Positions 33,458 through 38,549 of a stretch of 38,549 nucleotides of DNA are shown here, in pieces. The translations under genes were made by a program, and so were the position numbers. Position 1 is the first letter of the stretch. The number at the start of each line of letters is the position of its first letter. The notes below the pieces were generated by a model that worked only from the letters and a program-made list of their open reading frames with translations, was not told the DNA's origin and made no database searches. The DNA is from JAUVUV01 sp964548275 (lineage in GTDB: Bacteria; Gemmatimonadota; Glassbacteria; GWA2-58-10), in NCBI GenBank assembly GCA_964548275.1, contig CAZJQI010000042.1, positions 1 to 38,549 on the forward strand, read 5' to 3'.

Positions 33458-34534
33458 ATGCGGCGTCCGTTAATCCTGGTACTCAATCCCGGCTCGACAT
33501 CGACAAAGCTGGCCCTTTTCAGGGGACCGAGGCTTGAAAGCGAATGGACTCATTACCACCTTGATGAAAGAGATGTTTTCAGCAAGCCGATGGAGCAAAT
33601 CGCTGAGGCTAGAGTGCCGGATATCCTGGGGGATCTTCAAGACAAAGGATACGAGCCTGGGGATATCGATCTGGTCGTTGCACGTGGGGGCCTGCTGAAA
33701 CCTTTGAAAGGCGGGGTTTACAGGGTTAACAAGAAGATGGTCAGGGACCTGGCCGAGTGTACTTACGGCAGGCATGCGAGCAACCTTGGCGCGATAATAG
33801 CCCTGAAAATAGCCAGCGACCAGGGCAAAAAAAGCTTTATTGTCAACCCTGTGGTGGTGGATGAACTATCCCCGGTGGCAAAGATCTCCGGGCATCCCGA
33901 GGTCCGCAGGAGAAGTATTTTCCACGCACTGAACCAGAAAGCGGTGGCTCAAAAACTCTGCAAGAAAATCGGCAAGCCGTATAATAAAGCCCGCCTGATC
34001 GTAGTGCACGCAGGCGGCGGGGTCTCGGTAGGGGCTCACTTGAGAGGCAGGGTTGTCGATGTGAACAATGCGCTTGAAGGCGAAGGCACGTTCACACCGG
34101 AGCGAACCGGGGGTTTGCCCCTGCTCGATTTTCTTCGCTATATCAACGGCAAAGGCATGGAGTTCAAACAGGTCCAGGCATTGGTTTCAAAAAACAGCGG
34201 AATCCAGGCCTATCTCGGCACACGGGACTGCCGCGAGATCGAAAAAAGAATCCGAAACGAAGATTCCCGGGCAAGGCTTATCTATCGTGCTTTCGTTTAT
34301 CAGGTGGCAAAGGATATCAGCGCTCTGGCAGCAGGTGTTTTCAAAGGCCGCCTGGACGCCATAGTTCTCACCGGCGGGATTGCAGGCGGAGCAATATTCC
34401 GGAAATGGATCAGGGAACATGTCAATTTTATCGCGCCGGTCTATGCTTATCCAAAAACCAGTGAAATGGAGGCGCTGGCCTATGGCGGCTGGGAGGTCTG
34501 GACCAGTAAAGTTCGGCCTGCCGCCTACAAGTAA
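33458..34534 (+). CDS. buk: Butyrate kinase-type acyl kinase (Buk)
   Basis: A 358-aa member of the acetate/butyrate kinase branch of the ASKHA superfamily; it makes ATP from ADP and an acyl-phosphate. Marks: the N-terminal LVLNPGSTSTKLALF, GRHASNLGAIIAL, VVHAGGGVSVGAH, RVVDVNNALEGEGTFTPER and the adenosine motif IVLTGGIAGG. The sequence favours Buk over acetate kinase (no DT.FH..P). Branched-chain acyl-phosphates are likely substrates given the oxidoreductase genes that follow. It has a GGGGAGGAG ribosome region overlapping the ptb end. Confidence 0.94.
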   Translation: MRRPLILVLNPGSTSTKLALFRGPRLESEWTHYHLDERDVFSKPMEQIAEARVPDILGDLQDKGYEPGDIDLVVARGGLLKPLKGGVYRVNKKMVRDLAECTYGRHASNLGAIIALKIASDQGKKSFIVNPVVVDELSPVAKISGHPEVRRRSIFHALNQKAVAQKLCKKIGKPYNKARLIVVHAGGGVSVGAHLRGRVVDVNNALEGEGTFTPERTGGLPLLDFLRYINGKGMEFKQVQALVSKNSGIQAYLGTRDCREIEKRIRNEDSRARLIYRAFVYQVAKDISALAAGVFKGRLDAIVLTGGIAGGAIFRKWIREHVNFIAPVYAYPKTSEMEALAYGGWEVWTSKVRPAAYK

Positions 34535-34585
34535 AACGCAAAACAGCGCTTCTTTTCAGCTAACCTCCACACCGGAGGAGACATC

Positions 34586-34813
34586 ATGATCACACCGCTG
34601 ATAAATATCGACTCCTGTAAAGGCTGCGGGCTGTGTATCTCCTTCTGTCCCAAGGACGCGTTAGGGTTTTCCCATGAAATCAATGCCCGGGGCGTGCATT
34701 ATGCTGAGTCTGTTAATCCCGAGAACTGCACGGGATGCGGGATATGCTACAACATGTGCCCGGACGCGGCGATAGAAATAGTGGAAAAAGAAACGGTTAA
34801 AGCAGGAGTGTGA
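34586..34813 (+). CDS. 2-oxoacid:ferredoxin oxidoreductase delta subunit (ferredoxin)
   Basis: A 75-aa protein with two 4Fe-4S binding motifs, CKGCGLCISFCP and CTGCGICYNMCP, each followed by the proline of bacterial-type clusters. It passes electrons from the TPP centre to free ferredoxin. GGAGGAG lies 6 nt before the ATG. It leads a set ordered delta, alpha, beta, gamma. Confidence 0.93.
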   Translation: MITPLINIDSCKGCGLCISFCPKDALGFSHEINARGVHYAESVNPENCTGCGICYNMCPDAAIEIVEKETVKAGV

Positions 34814-34875
34814 AAAGTCCGGGAGTTTGAAAACCCGTTGGAGCTTTTTCACCGGTAAATACCCTGGGAGCATTA

Positions 34876-35955
34876 ATGAAAAAGAGGGTACTGATAACCG
34901 GAAATGAGGCGATCGGGGCCGGGGCAATTGCCGCAGGTTGCGACTGTTATTTCGGCTATCCGATCACACCGCAGAATGAGCTTACCGCGTACATGTCGCG
35001 CTGGATGCCTGCCGAGGGCCGAACTTTTATCCAGGCGGAAAGCGAAATCTCTGCAATCAACATGGTTTACGGGGCTTCGGCAACCGGGGCACGGGCGATG
35101 ACCAGTTCCTCCTCGCCCGGGATCAGTCTCAAGCAGGAGGGCATTTCCTATCTCGCCGGGAGCGAGCTGCCTGCGGTGATCGCCAATGTTCAGCGCGGAG
35201 GCCCGGGCCTGGGCAATATCGAGCCTGCCCAGGGCGATTATTTCCAGGCGGTCAAGGGCGGAGGTCATGGAGATTACCACGTGATCGTGCTTGCGCCGGC
35301 CTCTGTGCAGGAGATGTACGACCTGACCATGCTCGCCTTTGATCTCGCAGACTGTTGGCGTAACCCTGCTCTTGTCCTGGCAGACGGCCGACTGGGGCAG
35401 ATGATGGAACCTCTGATCCCGCACAAAAGGTCCCGGAAACGTAATCTCCCGCCCAAGGACTGGGCCCTGACCGGAGCCAAAAACAGGGAAAAACGGGTGG
35501 TCAAGTCATTCTATCCGGCAATCGGCGAGCTCGAGGACTACAACAAGCACCTGGCATCGAAATACAGAAAAATTGAGCGGCGCGAACCTCGGGCCGAGGA
35601 ATACTTTACAGAGGACGCCGAGGTGGTTCTCGTGGCTTTCGGCACCGTGGCCCGGCTCTGCCGTGAAGTTGTCCGGAAAGCGCGCCAAAAGGGCCTTCCT
35701 GTCGGGCTGTTGCGCCCGATTACACTCTGGCCTTTCCCTGCCAGGCATTTCGAAAAACTCGCCTCCAGAGCCAAAGCTTTCCTGGTAGTGGAGATGAACG
35801 CCGGCCAGATGGTAGAGGATGTGCGCCTGGCAACCAGTTGCCGGCTGCCTGTGAGTTTCTATGGCAGAATGGGCGGCGGGGTGCCGGAGATAGCTGAAAT
35901 CTATCGCCGCACGCGAAAGCTGCTGATGTCGGTTTCCATAAAAGCGGCCAGTTAG
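34876..35955 (+). CDS. 2-oxoacid:ferredoxin oxidoreductase alpha subunit
   Basis: A 359-aa subunit that supplies the pyrimidine-binding and transketolase C-terminal-type domains. Marks: GNEAIGAGAIAAGCDCYFGY and PITPQNELTAYMSR at the start, IQAESEISAINMVYGASATG, TSSSSPGISLKQEGISYLAG, the NVQRGGPGLGNIEPAQGD loop, and late VVEMNAGQMVEDVRLA. The PITP and EGISYLAG patterns fit Kor/Vor-type enzymes. Substrate (2-oxoglutarate, branched-chain or other 2-oxoacids) cannot be settled by eye; the ptb-buk neighbours favour 2-oxoacids whose CoA esters Ptb can use, such as branched-chain ones. GGGAG precedes the ATG. Confidence 0.94.
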   Translation: MKKRVLITGNEAIGAGAIAAGCDCYFGYPITPQNELTAYMSRWMPAEGRTFIQAESEISAINMVYGASATGARAMTSSSSPGISLKQEGISYLAGSELPAVIANVQRGGPGLGNIEPAQGDYFQAVKGGGHGDYHVIVLAPASVQEMYDLTMLAFDLADCWRNPALVLADGRLGQMMEPLIPHKRSRKRNLPPKDWALTGAKNREKRVVKSFYPAIGELEDYNKHLASKYRKIERREPRAEEYFTEDAEVVLVAFGTVARLCREVVRKARQKGLPVGLLRPITLWPFPARHFEKLASRAKAFLVVEMNAGQMVEDVRLATSCRLPVSFYGRMGGGVPEIAEIYRRTRKLLMSVSIKAAS

Positions 35956-36026
35956 AAGTTTCAGCCAGGAAAGGATAACAAGTTTAAAAAATATTCAGCC
36001 GTCCATTTTGTTTGGAGGCTTATTCC

Positions 36027-36797
36027 ATGGGAAAAGTTCACCAATTTAAACGCCCGAAAACACTGCTGGAAGTGGACAGCCATTACTGCGCTGGCTGCGG
36101 CCACGGGATCCTTCACCGCATCGTGGCCGAGCTTATCGATGAACTGGACCTTCGCAGCAGGATAGTGGGTATCGCCCCGGTTGGATGCGCTGTACTGGCT
36201 TACAACTATCTGGATATAGACATGAGCGAAGCGGCGCACGGCAGGGTGCCCTCTGTGGCCACAGGTATCAAGCGCTCCCACCCTGAACTTCTGGTCTTTG
36301 CCTACCAGGGTGACGGCGACCTGGCTTCGATCGGTACAGCCGAGATTATCCACGCTGCCAACCGGGGGGAAAACTACACCACGATTTTTGTCAACAACTG
36401 TGTCTACGGGATGACCGGCGGCCAGATGGCCCCGACCACCCTGCCCGGACAGCGCACTGCGACCTCTCCCCTGGGTCGGGATACTGCCACTATGGGCGCA
36501 CCTGTCCGGGTCTGCGAGATGCTGAATACACTGGAAAATCCGTTCCTTCTTGTGCGCACCGCGCTCGACGGACCGGCAGGGGTGAGGACCACGAAAAAAT
36601 GGATCAGGGAAGCCCTTCTCGGACAGGGAGCAGACAGGGGATTTTCCTTGATCGAGGTCCTCTCCCCCTGCCCGACTTACTGGCGGATGACCCCGGAACA
36701 ATCAATTAAGCATATTAAGACCACGGTTAAGAAGTATTACCCCACCGGGGTCTTCCGCCATGCTGAAAAGGAGGGGGAAGGATGCTTGAGCGCGTAG
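36027..36797 (+). CDS. 2-oxoacid:ferredoxin oxidoreductase beta subunit
   Basis: A 256-aa thiamine-diphosphate-binding subunit. Marks: HYCAGCGHGILHRIVAELID at the N-terminus, GCAVLAYNYLDIDM, HGRVPSVATGIKRSHPE, and the TPP/Mg loop GDGDLASIGTAEIIHAANRG with NNCVYGMTGGQMAPTT. The open frame begins at 36012, but ATG 36027 has GGAGG 8 nt upstream and starts MGKVHQFKRPK. The gamma-subunit gene overlaps its end by 16 nt. Confidence 0.95.
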   Translation: MGKVHQFKRPKTLLEVDSHYCAGCGHGILHRIVAELIDELDLRSRIVGIAPVGCAVLAYNYLDIDMSEAAHGRVPSVATGIKRSHPELLVFAYQGDGDLASIGTAEIIHAANRGENYTTIFVNNCVYGMTGGQMAPTTLPGQRTATSPLGRDTATMGAPVRVCEMLNTLENPFLLVRTALDGPAGVRTTKKWIREALLGQGADRGFSLIEVLSPCPTYWRMTPEQSIKHIKTTVKKYYPTGVFRHAEKEGEGCLSA

Positions 36798-37342
36798 TCT
36801 TTGCCGGGTTCGGGGGCCAGGGACTGCTGACTATCGGCAAGATGGTGGCGCGTGTGGGCATGCAAAGATTCGAACACGTGACCTATTTCCCCAGCTACGG
36901 CACCGAAGTACGCGGCGGAACCGCCAACTGCCAGGTAATCCTCTCAAGTGAGGAAATCGCATCCCCGGTTATCGAGACAGCAGACAACGCGATCCTGATG
37001 AACCAGCCGAGCCTGGAGCGGTTTTTACCCAAAGTCATAGCGCGGGGCCGGGCGTTTGTCAACAGCTCCCTGGCTGAAGCTCCAGAGGACAGCAAAGTGG
37101 TGCCCCTTCCGGCTACGGAAATGGCATCCGAGCTCAATGATGTCCGCGCAGCGAATATAATCATGCTCGGCGCCTATCTTTCTGGCCAGAAATGGGCTGA
37201 CAAGAAATTATTTATCAAGAGTCTGGAAGAGATGTTCAAACAAAAGGGCGAGGAAACCCTGGAGCTGAACCTCAAAGCCTTTGAACTGGGATTGAATTAC
37301 AAGCCCCAATTATCTCTGGCTGCTAACTTGGATTATCCATAA
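36782..37342 (+). CDS. 2-oxoacid:ferredoxin oxidoreductase gamma subunit
   Basis: A 186-aa subunit with the gamma-domain signature RVVFAGFGGQGLLTIGKMVA, followed by YFPSYGTEVRGGTANCQVIL and PSLERFLPKV. It closes the delta-alpha-beta-gamma set and overlaps the beta gene by 16 nt, with GGAGGGGGAAGG before its ATG. Overall the operon would make acyl-CoA plus reduced ferredoxin, then ATP through ptb-buk. Confidence 0.95.
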   Translation: MLERVVFAGFGGQGLLTIGKMVARVGMQRFEHVTYFPSYGTEVRGGTANCQVILSSEEIASPVIETADNAILMNQPSLERFLPKVIARGRAFVNSSLAEAPEDSKVVPLPATEMASELNDVRAANIIMLGAYLSGQKWADKKLFIKSLEEMFKQKGEETLELNLKAFELGLNYKPQLSLAANLDYP

Positions 37343-37424
37343 ATTGTTCAGAAGGTATCTATTTTCAGAATTTTTAATAGCGTGGATGCATCAATGATTA
37401 CGCTGTTTCCGGTTCACAGCCCCC

Positions 37425-37452
37425 GTAGGGACACGGCGCGCCGTGTCCCTAC
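37425..37452. repeat. Class A intergenic palindrome, copy 3 (perfect)
   Basis: A 28-bp perfect palindrome: GTAGGGAC, then the core ACGGCGCGCCGT shared with copies 1 and 2, then GTCCCTAC. Confidence 0.85.
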
Positions 37453-37586
37453 ATCGGTAGGTGCTATTTTTTCACCCGTGCCTGAAAAATTAACAACTCG
37501 CGCTCTTGAGGTGTGCTTCTGTGGCAAACCAATCGATTTTATATGATAATTCTGGCTAAATATAAAAATCCTTCCTCTTTGCAACG

Positions 37587-37610
37587 GCAGGGGCGGCCTG
37601 CCGCCCCTGC
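37587..37610. repeat. Class B intergenic palindrome, copy 3 (perfect)
   Basis: GCAGGGGCGGC, CT, GCCGCCCCTGC: perfect 11-bp arms with a 2-nt centre. It is 134 bp after the class A copy. Confidence 0.8.
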
Positions 37611-37674
37611 AAATCCCTCCATATTCTTCCAAAATATAACGCAAGAAAAATCATATTTTTCTTGATTTCTTTCT

Positions 37675-37703
37675 TTGCTTTGAATAATTTCTATTTGTAT
37701 AGT
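37675..37703 (+). promoter_or_regulatory. Candidate promoter of the 151-aa membrane protein
   Basis: TTGCTT (37675-37680), a 17-nt spacer and TATAGT (37698-37703). Predicted start near 37710 and a 40-nt leader. The -10 is good; the -35 matches only TTG. Confidence 0.4.
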
Positions 37704-37749
37704 CTAAGGCGCTCTTCTTACTCATTTTCCTTTAACCGGAGGTAGTCCT

Positions 37750-38205
37750 ATGGGTAAGATAAACAAGGGCCGGGTACTCCTCGGCGGACTGCTCGCGGGC
37801 CTGGTGATCAACATCATCGAGTGGGTGGTTCACGGGGCAATTCTCGGCGAGCAGTGGAGTGAGGTTCTGGCATCCCTGAACCTGCAGTGGCCGGCAGGGG
37901 GCGAGATTGTCGTTGGAGTCGTGAAATTCTTTCTTATTGGCATTTTCATTGTCTGGCTGTATGCGGCAATCCGCCCGCGGTACGGTGCAGGCCCCAAGAC
38001 AGCGGTTCTCGCCGGCCTTGCAGTCTGGTTCATTGCCTGGCTGCTCGCTTGGGGCGGCTCGGTCTATACCATGTTCCCGTGCGGTCTGGTCGGTACGACT
38101 GTGGGTATAGGCCTGGCCCAGACTGTGCTGGCCGCTCTTGCCGGAGGCTGGGTGTACAAGGAAGAAGAAAAAGAAGCACCAGCCAGATCAGCCGAATTAC
38201 CTTAA
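37750..38205 (+). CDS. Small four-helix membrane protein
   Basis: A 151-aa inner-membrane protein that I cannot assign to a named family. It has about four helices: LLGGLLAGLVINIIEWVVHG, IVVGVVKFFLIGIFIVWLYA, AVLAGLAVWFIAWLLAWGG, and VGIGLAQTVLAALAGGWVY, each pair separated by short loops, and ends in a charged KEEEKEAPARSAELP tail. The INIIEWVVHG stretch in helix 1 and AAIRPRYGAGPKTA between helices 2 and 3 look like conserved positions. GGAGG lies 8 nt before the ATG. It stands alone, between a candidate promoter and a strong terminator. Confidence 0.85.
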   Translation: MGKINKGRVLLGGLLAGLVINIIEWVVHGAILGEQWSEVLASLNLQWPAGGEIVVGVVKFFLIGIFIVWLYAAIRPRYGAGPKTAVLAGLAVWFIAWLLAWGGSVYTMFPCGLVGTTVGIGLAQTVLAALAGGWVYKEEEKEAPARSAELP

Positions 38206-38219
38206 ACAGAATAATCACA

Positions 38220-38253
38220 GGGGGCGAGGCGGGCGCCTCGCCCCCCTTTTTTT
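38220..38253 (+). terminator. Intrinsic terminator after the 151-aa gene
   Basis: GGGGGCGAGGC pairs with GCCTCGCCCCC (11 bp, 4-nt loop) and is followed by CTTTTTTT. Confidence 0.92.
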
Positions 38254-38337
38254 AGCCTGCCTTCAAATCTCCTCTTATCTTCTCCGAAAATAATGGACCA
38301 AAGGTGCGTTATTCCATGATTTCGGTAAAAACCACTT

Positions 38338-38363
38338 TAGGACACGGCACGCCGTGTCCCTAC
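38338..38363. repeat. Class A intergenic palindrome, copy 4 (variant core)
   Basis: GGACACGGC, AC, GCCGTGTCC, with TA and CTAC at the ends. The centre is ACGGCACGCCGT instead of ACGGCGCGCCGT, and one G is missing from the left arm. Confidence 0.75.
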
Positions 38364-38477
38364 ATGAAACATTTTCTTTGTTTCCGGGTGAGCCAGTGGC
38401 TCATGACGACTAATCTGGATTATTCATAAAAACCCGCAGCACCCGCGCGTGTGCGCCCATTGACTACTTCAACTGCC

Positions 38478-38499
38478 GGGCGGACACATTGGTCCGCCC
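38478..38499. repeat. Class B intergenic palindrome, copy 4
   Basis: GGGCGGAC, ACATTG, GTCCGCCC: perfect 8-bp arms with a 6-nt loop, followed by CTGTG as in other class B copies (CCTGC, CCTAC). Confidence 0.65.
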
Positions 38500-38549
38500 C
38501 TGTGTGTGAATCACTGAAATCCGTGATCCTGATTTCGGGTATCAAACCC

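Larger units (their letters stand above)
37343..37749. other. Intergenic region with one class A and one class B palindrome
   Basis: A 407-bp stretch with no gene I can support. It holds a perfect class A palindrome (37425), a perfect class B palindrome (37587) and, near the right end, a candidate promoter for the next gene. No clear intrinsic terminator follows the gamma subunit gene, so the palindromes may serve this purpose. Confidence 0.6.
38254..38549. other. Right-end intergenic region
   Basis: About 296 bp without a supported gene. It holds a class A and a class B palindrome in the same order as in the 37.4-37.6 kb gap, 114 bp apart. The sequence between the two pairs is not similar. 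Confidence 0.55.

Noticed and set aside
38405..38432. Similarity of the right-end DNA to the last codons of the gamma subunit (TNLDYS-stop versus ANLDYP-stop)
   Set aside because: Only 18 of 24 bases match, with no similarity upstream; likely chance.
1..38549. tRNA genes, CRISPR arrays, insertion sequences, phage genes
   Set aside because: I looked for cloverleaf-like T-loops, evenly spaced direct repeats, transposase and integrase motifs and found none that hold up.

Overview
The window looks like chromosomal DNA from a free-living, flagellated, diderm anaerobe, probably of the FCB superphylum or a related candidate phylum. The evidence is a large DUF5916-type outer-membrane barrel protein, a futalosine-pathway menaquinone gene, a sigma-54/sigma-28 flagellar locus, a ferredoxin-dependent 2-oxoacid oxidoreductase and corrinoid methyl-transfer proteins. 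The phylum cannot be fixed from this sequence alone. I see no tRNA, rRNA, CRISPR array, transposase or phage gene.

Layout. 1-4.1 kb (minus): a truncated sfsA remnant, a polytopic membrane protein, a previously unlisted 54-aa double zinc-ribbon gene with a near-consensus promoter, then mqnA and guaB. 4.2-8.5 kb (minus): a secreted beta-propeller protein and an S41 C-terminal-processing protease. 8.8-11.4 kb (plus): the DUF5916 outer-membrane protein. 11.5-12.4 kb (minus): a GAF/HisKA protein without an ATPase domain.

12.6-25.0 kb (minus) is a flagellar export and regulation locus. In transcription order it runs fliP, fliQ, a 54-aa hidden ORF, fliR, flhB, flhA, flhF, a 97-aa two-helix membrane protein, fliA, a 98-aa charged protein, an HDOD protein, an AMIN-TPR-TM-HTH protein and a CsgG/FlgO-like lipoprotein-sized protein. 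Three -24/-12 (sigma-54) elements sit upstream of fliP, the 98-aa gene and the AMIN-TPR gene. This suggests sigma-54 activation of early/middle flagellar genes, with FliA acting on late genes elsewhere. FlhB carries NPVE in place of the canonical NPTH autocleavage motif.

25.5-31.5 kb (plus): aconitase, followed at once by a 38-codon fumarase remnant, then a corrinoid protein, a RACo-like corrinoid activator and a methyltetrahydrofolate:corrinoid methyltransferase. 31.5-37.3 kb (plus): one operon with a strong promoter and operator-like inverted repeat, encoding a TrmB-type regulator, phosphate acyltransferase, butyrate-kinase-type acyl kinase and a four-subunit 2-oxoacid:ferredoxin oxidoreductase. 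Together these would turn a 2-oxoacid into an acyl-CoA, an acyl-phosphate and then acid plus ATP. 37.7-38.2 kb: a small four-helix membrane protein.

Eight short intergenic palindromes of two related sequence classes are scattered through the window; two of them lie next to gene-remnant or end-of-operon junctions.
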